Shown here: one piece after another, positions 8,686 through 17,448 of the stretch
How the letters are laid out: the number at the start of each line of letters is the position of its first letter
Position numbering within the stretch: the stretch's first letter is position 1
From: Ruania alba
GTDB taxonomy: Bacteria; Actinomycetota; Actinomycetes; Actinomycetales; Beutenbergiaceae
Reading direction: 5' to 3'
Assembly (NCBI RefSeq): GCF_900105765.1
Contig: NZ_FNTX01000002.1
Span: 248,001 to 312,000, forward strand
Length of the DNA stretch: 64,000 bases
Made by a program: the position numbers and the translations under genes
The notes under the pieces: model-generated
The model's database searches: none
What the model was told of the DNA's origin: nothing
The model's input: only the letters and a program-made list of their open reading frames with translations

Positions 8686-11367
8686 ATGCCTGTGACAGGT
8701 GAGCCAGATCACGACGACCGCGGCACGCTCACCAGCGCCCACGCCCTGAGCACTCGATCACGTGAGGTGGCTGGTGCGTCGAGTGCGGGCACCCCCAGCG
8801 CCGCTGCCGACCACGCGCCGGCCCAGCAGATCGAGCAGGTCCACCAGCTCGTGCGCTCGCTGCACGCCGGACGAGGGACCCTCGTCTTCGGCGAGGCCGG
8901 CGTCGGCAAGTCGCACCTGGTCTCCCGAGCGCTGATCGGAGAGGGATACCCGGACGAGATCGCGAGCCCGTCACTCCCGCCACCACCGACGACGCCCCTG
9001 ACCACCGCGTTCGAGGGGTTGGTCCACCTGCTCAGCCTCACGCGCCGCCCCGCCACCGCCAGCGAGGCCGCAGTCGTCGTGCGGCAGCAACTCACGCCCG
9101 CGAGCTCGGGTCGGTGCCCGCCACTGCTGCGGGTCGACGGAGCGCACCTCCTCGACGACGCCAGTGCCGCCGTGATCGCCGAGCTGGCTCGACGTGGCCA
9201 CCTCACCCTCGTGGCGACGGCCCGCCCCCATGCCGCCGCCACCGCCCCTTGGTACAACCTGTGGCACGACGCGATCCTCGACCGGCTCGACATCCATACG
9301 CTCCCCGCCCACGAGATCGAGGGCCTTCTGACCTCGATGCTCGGCAGCCCGGTCGCCCCCGGCATCCTGCACTACCTGTGGAGTCGCAGCGGCGGCAACG
9401 CGCTCCATCTGCGTGAGCTCGCCGTCAGCTTGAACGCAGCGGGTGGGCTCACGGCCGATCGACCGGTCCGCTCCCTCACTGTCATGCCGGAACCGGCACC
9501 CGCCTTGCTGGCAGTCGCCACCACCGAGCTGGCCGACCTCAGCGAGAACGCGTTGCACGCCCTCCGAACTCTGGCGCTGCTGGGCCCGCTCACGCTCGGG
9601 ACACTCCGCGACAGTATCGACCGGGGCACGGTCGAAGGCCTCCTGCAGCGCGGCCTGATCCGCACGCGACCGGCCGAACGCCTCCCGGAGCTGATGGTCG
9701 AACCCGCCCACAACCTGCTGCGCGAGGCGCTGCTCAGCACGATGCCGCACGATCAACGGCTGGCGATCCTGCGCCACGCTACCGGTCATGGAGGGGGCGG
9801 AGGCGTCCTCGGACGCCAGGCGGTGCTCCTGATGCTCTCGCAGGGATGGCCACTGGGGTATCCGACCATCCGCGGTGCGGTGGCCGAAGCGTTCTCCCAT
9901 CACCGTCCGGATGAGGTGGTCTCGCTCGTGGATGCCGCGTTCGGCCCCACCGGGAGCAACCGCCTGAGCACGATCGAGACGATCAGCCTGCTGCTCGATC
10001 GAGCCGAGGCACACCGCCTCCTCTCCGACGCCGACGCCGCACTGGATGACATCGCTGCCCTTCTCCCGCAGCTGCGTGGCGCCGTCGCCGCTGCCCCCAC
10101 TGATGCACGCCTGCCCACCCTCGTGCTCACAGCCGCACGGCTGCGTGCCGATCTCGAGCAGCACGATCAGGACGACCTCGACGCCGCGCTGAGCTCTCTC
10201 GCCGAGGCGAACCAGTGGATGTCCGAGCTGCCGGTGCCCGAGCACGCCGACGGTCCACGCGTCGAGCTCGAGGTGTCCCGACTGCGCCACCTCGGCTACG
10301 CCGGCAGGCACCGCGACGCCCGTACCCGCTCCCTCACCCTGCTGAACGAGATCGGCGACCCGAGGTTGGTCCTCCCGCTCGTCTACCCCACCGGGATGGG
10401 CCTGCTCCAGGCCGGTCAGTTCGACGACGCCTGGAGCATCGCTGCCCGCTATCGCTCCGCGATTTCGGCAGGATCGGACGCCCGCGGCGAGGCGGCGGAC
10501 GAGCTCGCCGCACTGCAGGTCCTCGCTCACCTGGCGGCAGGAGAGATCGACGAGCTCGAGGCCCTCGCACCGACCCGGTTCGACTCGCCTCGGGCGGGCG
10601 CCAGGTGGTTGGACGTACACGTCGGCGCAGGCTTGACCGCAGCCGCGCGCGGCGCCTGGTCACGGGCACAGCACCGGTTGCGGAAGGGACGCGATCATCG
10701 TGACCTGCTTGCACCTCCCGGGATCGACGCCTACGCACGTGCGGTCGAAGCATTGGCCGCGGCCGCCGGGGGCGAGCGGGTGCAGGCGCAGGAACTGCTC
10801 ACCAGCATCCGAAGCATGCCCCGAAGCCAGACGGCAGTGCTGAGTGGCGAACTGCGCCTGCTGCGGCTCGACACCATGCTCTGGCTCCGCTCGCCGTCGC
10901 TGCCCCAAGCCGCACGAGCCCTCGCCTCCTGGGCTCGACTGTCCGGACTGGCGCGTATCGAGATGGAGGCGCTGCACCGGTCGCTCCTGCTCGACCTGCG
11001 CTCCGCGCACCTTCCCTACGACGGCGTGCTGGACCGCATCCGCCAGCTCCGCCAGGACCTCGCCTCACCACGCGCCAGCGCCCTCGCCGCCCACGCCGAA
11101 GCCCTGGCCGATGCCGACACCGACCTGGCCGGCATCGCCGAACGCGATCTCAACGAACGGGGCCTGTGGCTGCCACCAGGACCACGCTCGCACGGTCTCA
11201 CTCCCCGTGAGCGTGAGGTCGCCGCGCTCGCCCGAGCCCGCCTGACGAGCCGCACCATCGCCACCCGGCTCGGGGTCTCCAGCCGTACCGTCGACAGCCA
11301 CCTCGCCAGCGTCTTCGCCAAGCTTGGCGTCTCCAGCAGGGAAGAACTGACCTATGCGCTCCGCTGA
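8686..11367 (+). CDS. LAL-type LuxR family ATPase regulator 1
   Basis: 893 residues. A Walker A (GEAGVGKSH, about residues 70-78) lies in an AAA/STAND-like ATPase domain with Walker B-like 'LLRVDGAHLLDD'. A long helical repeat middle follows, and a C-terminal LuxR helix-turn-helix (GLTPREREVAALARARLTSRTIATRLGVSSRTVDSHLASVFAKLG). The large size and order are those of LAL (MalT-like) activators. It diverges from the eCIS operon and overlaps the next regulator by 14 bases, so a role in controlling the injection system is plausible but inferred. The ATG at 8686 has only a weak GGGT upstream; a slightly later start is possible. Confidence 0.9.
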   Translation: MPVTGEPDHDDRGTLTSAHALSTRSREVAGASSAGTPSAAADHAPAQQIEQVHQLVRSLHAGRGTLVFGEAGVGKSHLVSRALIGEGYPDEIASPSLPPPPTTPLTTAFEGLVHLLSLTRRPATASEAAVVVRQQLTPASSGRCPPLLRVDGAHLLDDASAAVIAELARRGHLTLVATARPHAAATAPWYNLWHDAILDRLDIHTLPAHEIEGLLTSMLGSPVAPGILHYLWSRSGGNALHLRELAVSLNAAGGLTADRPVRSLTVMPEPAPALLAVATTELADLSENALHALRTLALLGPLTLGTLRDSIDRGTVEGLLQRGLIRTRPAERLPELMVEPAHNLLREALLSTMPHDQRLAILRHATGHGGGGGVLGRQAVLLMLSQGWPLGYPTIRGAVAEAFSHHRPDEVVSLVDAAFGPTGSNRLSTIETISLLLDRAEAHRLLSDADAALDDIAALLPQLRGAVAAAPTDARLPTLVLTAARLRADLEQHDQDDLDAALSSLAEANQWMSELPVPEHADGPRVELEVSRLRHLGYAGRHRDARTRSLTLLNEIGDPRLVLPLVYPTGMGLLQAGQFDDAWSIAARYRSAISAGSDARGEAADELAALQVLAHLAAGEIDELEALAPTRFDSPRAGARWLDVHVGAGLTAAARGAWSRAQHRLRKGRDHRDLLAPPGIDAYARAVEALAAAAGGERVQAQELLTSIRSMPRSQTAVLSGELRLLRLDTMLWLRSPSLPQAARALASWARLSGLARIEMEALHRSLLLDLRSAHLPYDGVLDRIRQLRQDLASPRASALAAHAEALADADTDLAGIAERDLNERGLWLPPGPRSHGLTPREREVAALARARLTSRTIATRLGVSSRTVDSHLASVFAKLGVSSREELTYALR

Positions 11368-13927
11368 CACCCACGAGGCCGCGGCGCCTCGCCCGCGACC
11401 GTCCACACCGTCCGCCCCGACCGCGCAGACAGGCCCACCGGCACGACCGGCCTCCGTCCGGGACGCGCTCATGGCCGGACGCTCCGTCGTTGTCCATGGG
11501 GAGGCCGGGACGGGCAAGACCCACCTGATCACCACAGCGCTGCGCGACGGCCTCCCCCCTGCCTGGACCCTCATCGACCTCACCGCCGGTACTGGCGGCA
11601 CTGCGTCGTGGCAACGCCTGGTCGGCGAGGCAGGTGCGCGGGACGGCGTCGAGGCCGGGGCCGCGGCGCTGCAGGACTGGCTCATGTTGCCCCCCGCCGG
11701 CAGAGCACTGCTCCGGCTCGAGGACGCCCACCTGCTCGAGGACACCGTCCTGGCCGCTATCGCCCTCGTGACCCACCGAGCCGACGTCGCGGTCGTGGCC
11801 AGCCACAGCGCTCACCCGAGCGAGCTGACCGCGCTCACGGGTCTGCGGGACGCGGTCACCATCCGCGTCGCGCCGATGAACGCGACACAGACCGAGACAA
11901 TGCTCACCGAGATGCTCGGCGGATTTCCCACCGCCGACGCGGTACACCGGCTGTGGTTGGCCTCGCGCGGCAACCCTTTCTACCTGAGCGAGCTGGTCCG
12001 TGACCATCAGCAGCGCGGCGATCTGTTCGCCCACGACGGCGTCTGGGTGTGGACCGGCATCCCGACGCTGACGGACCGGATGATCGAGGCGGCCTTCCAC
12101 GACCTCGGCGCCCTGACGGAGGCCGAGCGCGATGCCGTCGAACGCGCCGCCGTGGCCGGCGTGATCACCGCAGCGACCGTGCCGCACGAGGTACGCCGGC
12201 GACTACTTCGCCGCGGGCTGCTGCGACCCGGGCCGACCGGCCCGGGGATGGGTGGCCAGTCGCACCTGGAGGTGACCCACCCGCTGCGCGCGGACGCCAT
12301 CGCCGCCCAGGTCTCGACCACCCGCCGCCACGACCTCATCGCCGGCGGGCAGACCACACCGGTTCCGACCGGTCCGCAGGATCTTGTGCGATCCGTCTGC
12401 AGCAGGGTCAGGGCCGAGATCCCCGTCCCGCTGCCCGAGTTGCTGCGGGCGTGCCACCACGTGGTGCGGGCGGACGAGCCGCAGACCGCCGTCGAGCTGA
12501 CCGGAGCGGTGCTGCAGCAGGGAATCGACCCGATCAGCACGATCAAACTCTTGACCGCGCGTGCCACAGCGCACCTGCGCCTGGGCGACATCGACGCCGC
12601 ACTGTCCGATCTCGCGACGGCACGCTCCGCCATGATCCTGACCGACGAGTCCGGAGCAGAGGTCCTCGACGCCTACCTACCGGCCATCCGGCACGAGACG
12701 ACAGTGCGGCACTTTCTCGCCACCGACCCCGAGGCGACCCTCAGCGTGCTCAGCTCGACAGCACGCTGGCTGCGCCCGACGGCGCAGGCGAACAGTCTGG
12801 TCGCGCAGGCGTTGACGAACGTCGAGTCGCTCCGGCTGGCGCACCTGGCGTGGGCGGGTCGGCATCCCGAGATGCTGGACGAGGCGTGGAGCCGGTTGCA
12901 GCACAGCCCCCACCCGGAGCAGGTGGTCCAGCTCGTCGGACCGGCGTCGATCGCCCTCGCCCTGGCCGGCCGTTCCGGGTCTGCCACGGCACTGTTCGAG
13001 CGATTCCTCCCTGTGGTCTCCAGCGACCGTGTGCTGCGGGGATGGGACCCAGGGTCGTTCACCCTGCTCAGGTTCTTCCTGCTCGTGCTCACCGGGGAGA
13101 CGGACGCGGCCGAACGCACCGAACCGGTCGCCGGCACCGACGTCGACATGGTGGGGTGGCACCTGCGCCGCGGGACGGTGGCATCCGCCCGCGGTGACTG
13201 GGCCACCGCCCGGCGGGAGCTGCGAGCGGCGAACGTCCGGCTGCGGGTGCGCGACACCCTGGGAGTCGTGGCATACAGCCTTGCGCAGGAGGCGAAGGTG
13301 GCCGCAGCCTCGGGCGACGGCGTGGCGGCCCGAGCGCTGCTCAGCGAGCTGGCGACGACTCCCCGGCGCTGCTCCTACGTGACCGGCGCCTACCTGGACC
13401 TGCATGTCGTCGATGCCCTCATCTGGCTGCGGGACCCGAGCGTCACGGAGGTCACGGCGCGTCTGATGGAAGCCGCCGCACGCGACCACCAGCACGCCAT
13501 CGAGCTCGAGGCGATGCACCGGCTGGTCGTGGTCGCCGGCCCGTCGGCTGCGCAGGCAGTGATCGGCGTACCACTCGCAGAACGGGTGGCGGCGCTCGCC
13601 GAGCATGTCGACGGACGCCGCAACGAGGCCGTGGTCGCCCATCTCAGGGCGATCCTCGGGAACCGAGCCCGCGCGGTCAGCGACACTGCCGAGCACCTCC
13701 GGGAGCTCGGCGTGATCCTCCCGGTCGTGGTCAAGCCCACCCGTCTGACCCGACGCGAGCGCGAGGTCGCGGCCCTCGCGGCCGGTGGCATGACCAGCAA
13801 GGCGATCGCGCAGCGACTGGTGCTGTCGGTCCGCACGGTCGACTCCCACCTCGCCGGCGCCTACCGGAAGCTCCGGGTCCACACGCGCGAGGGCCTCTCC
13901 GGAGCCCTGACGGCCGCCGACCGGTGA
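11354..13927 (+). CDS. LAL-type LuxR family ATPase regulator 2
   Basis: 857 residues. Walker A is GEAGTGKTH near residue 50, followed by 'LLRLEDAHLLED' (Walker B-like), a helical middle region, and a C-terminal LuxR DNA-binding domain (RLTRREREVAALAAGGMTSKAIAQRLVLSVRTVDSHLAGAYRKL). It is a paralogue of the upstream gene with the same architecture and overlaps it by 14 bases, so the two are co-expressed and may act together. The ligand is unknown. The window context (eCIS on the other side) is the only hint of target. Confidence 0.9.
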   Translation: MRSADTHEAAAPRPRPSTPSAPTAQTGPPARPASVRDALMAGRSVVVHGEAGTGKTHLITTALRDGLPPAWTLIDLTAGTGGTASWQRLVGEAGARDGVEAGAAALQDWLMLPPAGRALLRLEDAHLLEDTVLAAIALVTHRADVAVVASHSAHPSELTALTGLRDAVTIRVAPMNATQTETMLTEMLGGFPTADAVHRLWLASRGNPFYLSELVRDHQQRGDLFAHDGVWVWTGIPTLTDRMIEAAFHDLGALTEAERDAVERAAVAGVITAATVPHEVRRRLLRRGLLRPGPTGPGMGGQSHLEVTHPLRADAIAAQVSTTRRHDLIAGGQTTPVPTGPQDLVRSVCSRVRAEIPVPLPELLRACHHVVRADEPQTAVELTGAVLQQGIDPISTIKLLTARATAHLRLGDIDAALSDLATARSAMILTDESGAEVLDAYLPAIRHETTVRHFLATDPEATLSVLSSTARWLRPTAQANSLVAQALTNVESLRLAHLAWAGRHPEMLDEAWSRLQHSPHPEQVVQLVGPASIALALAGRSGSATALFERFLPVVSSDRVLRGWDPGSFTLLRFFLLVLTGETDAAERTEPVAGTDVDMVGWHLRRGTVASARGDWATARRELRAANVRLRVRDTLGVVAYSLAQEAKVAAASGDGVAARALLSELATTPRRCSYVTGAYLDLHVVDALIWLRDPSVTEVTARLMEAAARDHQHAIELEAMHRLVVVAGPSAAQAVIGVPLAERVAALAEHVDGRRNEAVVAHLRAILGNRARAVSDTAEHLRELGVILPVVVKPTRLTRREREVAALAAGGMTSKAIAQRLVLSVRTVDSHLAGAYRKLRVHTREGLSGALTAADR

Positions 13928-13937
13928 CTGCGGAGCT

Positions 13938-14639
13938 TCACACCCCCGGGTCGTGCCCCACCCGCAACCACACGTGCCGCGGGATCAGCTCGGAGATCCC
14001 GTACAGCAGGTTCAGGTACAGGTCGATCATCTGCACCTGCTGCCGCCCGGAGACATGCAGCAGGATGTCTGGGCCCTCGATCGAGATCGACCGGCCGATA
14101 GCGTCCGGCTGCAGCAGCCGTTCCATCATCCGCGGGTGGATCACGTCGTACGGGTACTGCCCTTCCGGCCCCTTCACCCGCCACGCGTCGTTGAACGCGC
14201 TGGACTCGAACTCCACGTCCTGACCGCCGAAGAACTTCGCGATCGAGGTGCCCAGGTGCTCCGGACTCAGCTGCAACCACGGCAACGGTGCCGGCAGGTG
14301 CAGGGCGAGCACGTGGAAGTAATGGGTGCTGCGGTTCTTCCCTGATCCCGTGGAGTACTGATAGGTCATCGAGACCACGTTCTGGCCGTGGAACGTACCG
14401 GTCAGCACGTTCTCCGCCCTGCGGGAGTTGCCACGCCCGAACGGCGGGCTCTGCCAGCGGCCCACCATGTGCCGCCCCGACCGGCTGTAGTTCCACCCCC
14501 GGCCGGCCGCCCAGCGCATCAGGAACTCGCGGCGCTTCTTCGCGTTGCGCATCCCGACGACGATGATGACCACGACGATCCCGGGGATCAGGATCCATAT
14601 GAGCACGGTGAACAGCGCCTCCCATGAGCCCTCGTCCAT
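13938..14639 (-). CDS. Single-pass membrane protein of unknown function (DUF3137-like)
   Basis: 233 residues. Residues ~8-28 form one hydrophobic segment (FTVLIWILIPGIVVVIIVVGM) followed by basic residues, so the rest is probably cytoplasmic. The soluble part has 'RWAAGRGWNY', 'GTFHGQNVVSMTYQYSTGS...STHYFHVLALHLPAPLP' and ends in RVGHDPGV; this resembles membrane-anchored DUF3137-like proteins of actinobacteria. It is transcribed convergently to the LAL regulators with ten bases between stops. No function can be assigned. Confidence 0.75.
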   Translation of the reverse strand: MDEGSWEALFTVLIWILIPGIVVVIIVVGMRNAKKRREFLMRWAAGRGWNYSRSGRHMVGRWQSPPFGRGNSRRAENVLTGTFHGQNVVSMTYQYSTGSGKNRSTHYFHVLALHLPAPLPWLQLSPEHLGTSIAKFFGGQDVEFESSAFNDAWRVKGPEGQYPYDVIHPRMMERLLQPDAIGRSISIEGPDILLHVSGRQQVQMIDLYLNLLYGISELIPRHVWLRVGHDPGV

Positions 14640-14732
14640 CTGCGCACTCCCCTCGCTCGTCGAACCGTCGCGGGCAGAGTAGCAACGCCGAGCCGCCCGA
14701 GCCGCGCCCGATGCAGGGCAGAACTCCCCTGG

Positions 14733-14875
14733 TCACAGCTCGCGCACGTAGCAGAGCATCCGGTAGTCCCGACCGGGTTCGATGTTCATGAAGCCGTGCC
14801 GTTCGTAGAAGCGACGGGTGTCGGCGTCGCTTGCCGCACGTACCTCACTCGTCACCTCAGCATCGGCGTGCTTCA
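14733..14875 (-). pseudogene. C-terminal remnant of a GNAT acetyltransferase
   Basis: About 47 codons read LKHADAEVTSEVRAASDADT followed by RRFYERHGFMNIEPGRDYRMLCYVREL. 'FYERHGF' near the end is the classic last motif of GNAT N-acetyltransferases, where the acetyl-CoA-binding core normally precedes it. The rest of the enzyme is absent because the DUF3817 gene occupies the upstream sequence in another frame. It is most likely a degraded gene; a tiny peptide from an internal GTG cannot be excluded. Confidence 0.6.
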
Positions 14876-15331
14876 GGCACCCCCCGGCGGGCCGATCCAC
14901 AGCAGCACGCGGAAGACGGCCGCCACCAGGAGCATCGCCACCAGCGCGAACCGCACCGGGCGGCGCAGCACCGCGGCGAGCCCGCGCTCGATCGGCGTGC
15001 CGGCGCCACCGCCGAGCACCCGCCAGCGCTCCCCGACCAGGCCACGCCGCTGCACCCAGCGGCCGAACGGGATGGTGACGAACGGGGGGACGGCACTGAG
15101 CAGGCCGAGCACGGCGGTCCCTCGGCTCCATCGCTGGTCGATCGCCACCACCACGGTGGCCACGCAGTAGGCAAGGAAGACGAACCCGTGGATCGGCCCG
15201 GCGATCGTGACGCCCAGGTCCGTGGTGCGGGTGAGGTACTTCAGCGCCATCCCGATCAGCAGCAGCGCCCAGGTCACCGCCTCGGCGTCGGCGAGGATGC
15301 GGTGCAGGCGGCCGGGTCCGAGGGATCTCAC
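14873..15331 (-). CDS. DUF3817 integral membrane protein
   Basis: 152 residues, starting at GTG 15331 (VRSLGPGRLHRILADAEAVTW). Motifs 'EAVTWALLLIGMALKY', 'GPIHGFVFLAYCVATVVVA' and 'FGRWVQRRG' define DUF3817, a small membrane protein with about three helices common in actinobacteria and often found near integral membrane or transport genes. The C-terminal part adds a further hydrophobic helix (FALVAMLLVAAVFRVLLWI). Biochemical function is unknown. Confidence 0.85.
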   Translation of the reverse strand: MRSLGPGRLHRILADAEAVTWALLLIGMALKYLTRTTDLGVTIAGPIHGFVFLAYCVATVVVAIDQRWSRGTAVLGLLSAVPPFVTIPFGRWVQRRGLVGERWRVLGGGAGTPIERGLAAVLRRPVRFALVAMLLVAAVFRVLLWIGPPGGA

Positions 15332-15481
15332 CTCCCCATTCTCACCGATCCGCCGACCCAACCCCAGGACCTTCGACCCAGTCGTGAAGGAACGGCGGAG
15401 GACGGGCAGATCACGTGAAAGGTGCGCGCAGGTCCACCCGAGCCGGCTCGATTCACCCGTGGCCACTGACACCCTCGACGG

Positions 15482-16354
15482 GTGAGCAGCGAATCCACCG
15501 GTCCACAGCCACCTGCCCTGCCCGTCCCGACGGCGGAGGTCACCGTCGGCAGGAAGGCGACCTTCGCCGTCGGGCAATTGTTCCGGTTCGCCTGGATCGA
15601 GGTGCAGTGCTGCCTGTTCCCGATCGCGATCTTCGCCGGCCTCGCGCTCACCTCCGTGGTGGACCTGCCGATCCCCCGCTACGACGCCCTGCTGATCTAT
15701 GCGCTCGCGCTCACCGGGATCTTCTACCTGCTCAAGCTGGAGACCGGCCGAGAAGTGGCCGTGATCGGTGCGTTCCACCTGATCGGGCTGGCCCTGGAGG
15801 TCTTCAAGGTCTCGATCGGTTCCTGGTCCTACCCCGATGACGGGGTGCTCCGGGTGGCCGGGGTGCCGCTGTACTCGGGATTCATGTACGCGGCGGTGGG
15901 GTCCTACATCTGCCAGGCGTTCCGCCGGTTCAATCTGCGGGTGAACCACTTCCCGGTGGTGCCGACCGTGCTGCTCGCCGCCGCGGCCTACCTGAACTTC
16001 TTCACCCACCACGTGACCGTGGACCTGCGTTGGGTGATCGCCGCCGGATTCGTGCTGGTGCTGTGGCGCTCGCGGGTGTCCTTCACGGTGGGCCCGCGGC
16101 GGTATCGGCTCCCGCTGAGCGTGAGCTTCGTACTGATCGGGTTCTTCCTCTGGGTGGCCGAGAACGCCGCCACGTTCCTGGGCGCGTGGGCCTACCCGAA
16201 CCAGGCGCAGATCTGGGAGATGGTGCACGCCGGCAAGTGGGGATCGTGGGCACTGCTGGTGAGCCTGAGCTTCGTGCTGGTGGCGGCCGTGAAGATGCGC
16301 GAGGGCAGGTTCTACGGCGAACCCGAGGTGACGCCGTCGGTGCAGGCACGCTGA
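15482..16354 (+). CDS. DUF817 integral membrane protein
   Basis: 290 residues with about seven or eight hydrophobic helices. Characteristic stretches are 'FAWIEVQCCLFPIAIF', 'FHLIGLALEVFKVSIGSWSYPDD', 'PLYSGFMYAAVGSYICQAFRR' and 'AENAATFLGAWAYPNQ...GKWGSWALLVSLSFVLVA', the DUF817 pattern (YoaT-like). The family is found in many bacteria; its function is unknown. The start is GTG 15482. It ends 19 bases before a 52-base palindromic repeat and is convergent with the VOC gene. Confidence 0.88.
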   Translation: MSSESTGPQPPALPVPTAEVTVGRKATFAVGQLFRFAWIEVQCCLFPIAIFAGLALTSVVDLPIPRYDALLIYALALTGIFYLLKLETGREVAVIGAFHLIGLALEVFKVSIGSWSYPDDGVLRVAGVPLYSGFMYAAVGSYICQAFRRFNLRVNHFPVVPTVLLAAAAYLNFFTHHVTVDLRWVIAAGFVLVLWRSRVSFTVGPRRYRLPLSVSFVLIGFFLWVAENAATFLGAWAYPNQAQIWEMVHAGKWGSWALLVSLSFVLVAAVKMREGRFYGEPEVTPSVQAR

Positions 16355-16372
16355 GCCCGGCCCGCGATGGCA

Positions 16373-16424
16373 TGGGGTGCGTTGCCGTCGTGATCGTGCG
16401 CATGCGCGACGGAAACGCACCCCA
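16373..16424. repeat. Palindromic intergenic repeat, family 2, copy 1
   Basis: Perfect outer arms TGGGGTGCGTT / AACGCACCCCA (11 bp each) and inner arms CCGTCG / CGACGG enclose a 16-base loop. It lies in the 75-base gap between two convergent genes. A second copy, alike over most of its length, is at 23643. It would form a strong hairpin on either strand and could serve as a bidirectional terminator without a T-tract. Confidence 0.85.
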
Positions 16425-16429
16425 CAGGG

Positions 16430-17305
16430 TCACGCCGCGGGGCTCACCTCGATGAGCGTGTTCCACGGGTCCTCGAAGCGCAGTGTCCGGCCGTCGTGGC
16501 GACCCTGGATCCCGGCGTGCCGCAGCCGGTCCTGCAGCGCGACGATCTCGTCGATGGTGGGGACGTCGATGCTCACCTGTCCGAGCCCGAGCGAGGCGGC
16601 GCGCGGCCCGGCGCCGGCGGAGTTCCAGGTGTTCATCCCGATGTGGTGGTGGTAGCCGCCGGCAGCGATGAACAGGGCCTGCCGCCCGAAGGTCGCCATC
16701 ACCTCGAAGCCGAGCGTGTCCACGTAGAAGGCCCGCGCCGTCGGGATGTCGCCCACCTGCAGGTGCACGTGCCCGATGACGGCGTCCGGTATCAGCGCCT
16801 GCTCGCCCACCGGGGCCGGAGTGGCCGGAGCGACGTGCTCGCGCACGAAGGCGTTCGGGTCCAGTGGAAGGGAGTCCATCTGCACGCCTCCGCCGGCGGT
16901 GCGGGTCCACTGCTCGCGGGGGCGATCCACGTACAGCTCCACGCCGTTGCCCTCGGGGTCGTCGAAGTAGAACGCCTCGGAGACCAGGTGGTCGGCCGAT
17001 CCGGTGAAGCTGGTCGGAGCGTAGCCGGCCACGCTGACCAGCGCCTGAGCCAGGCTGGCCTGGTCGGCGAACAGGATGGCGGTGTGGAACAGGCCGGCGT
17101 CGCGGCGGGAGAAGGTCGGCAGGTCGCGCTCGGCGCGCATCCGCATGATCGGTGTACTGCCACGGCCGAGGACGGCGGTGGGCCCGGCGTGCTCGATCAC
17201 GTCCAGGCCGATGCCGGTGGCGTAGTAGGCGATCATCGCGTCCAGGTCGCGCACGAGCAGATCCACCGTACCCATCGCGGTGTCCTGTGCCAGTCGGTCG
17301 GTCAT
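16430..17305 (-). CDS. VOC-family ring-cleaving dioxygenase (CatE-like)
   Basis: 291 residues with two vicinal-oxygen-chelate domains (about 8-130 and 165-288). Likely iron ligands are the His in 'GHVHLQVGD', the second-domain 'GGYHHHIGMNTWN' and the Glu in 'TLIEVSPAA', as in CatE-type catechol-2,3-dioxygenases. Conserved 'VTDPEGN'-like text appears as 'YFDDPEGNGVELYVDRPREQW'. The chosen start ATG 17305 has AGGTGA upstream; an upstream reading adds ten residues without a ribosome site. A perfect 8-bp inverted repeat overlaps the promoter region, suggesting MarR-type control by phenolic or quinone compounds. Confidence 0.88.
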   Translation of the reverse strand: MTDRLAQDTAMGTVDLLVRDLDAMIAYYATGIGLDVIEHAGPTAVLGRGSTPIMRMRAERDLPTFSRRDAGLFHTAILFADQASLAQALVSVAGYAPTSFTGSADHLVSEAFYFDDPEGNGVELYVDRPREQWTRTAGGGVQMDSLPLDPNAFVREHVAPATPAPVGEQALIPDAVIGHVHLQVGDIPTARAFYVDTLGFEVMATFGRQALFIAAGGYHHHIGMNTWNSAGAGPRAASLGLGQVSIDVPTIDEIVALQDRLRHAGIQGRHDGRTLRFEDPWNTLIEVSPAA

Positions 17306-17319
17306 TCTGCTCACCTCAC

Positions 17320-17339
17320 ATAGTTGATCCTTCAACTAT
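17320..17339. promoter_or_regulatory. Palindromic operator upstream of VOC dioxygenase
   Basis: ATAGTTGA-TCCT-TCAACTAT is a perfect 8-bp inverted repeat with a four-base spacer, 15 bases upstream of the VOC start codon. This shape (TAGTTGA/TCAACTA) is typical of MarR-family sites controlling dioxygenases and quinone stress genes. No MarR gene is seen in the window, so the regulator is elsewhere. Confidence 0.7.
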
Positions 17340-17448
17340 CGCACAGAAGCTGCCGCTCGACAACCCCTCCCCCACGTCGAACGTCGATGTGGCGACTGCT
17401 ATATCGCCACATCGACGTGCAATTCTGGGGACCACTGGTGGAGAAGCG

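Noticed and set aside
8971-10620. Long minus-strand frame antisense to the first LAL regulator
   Set aside because: The plus strand encodes a complete LAL regulator with Walker A and LuxR HTH; the antisense frame has no recognisable motif.
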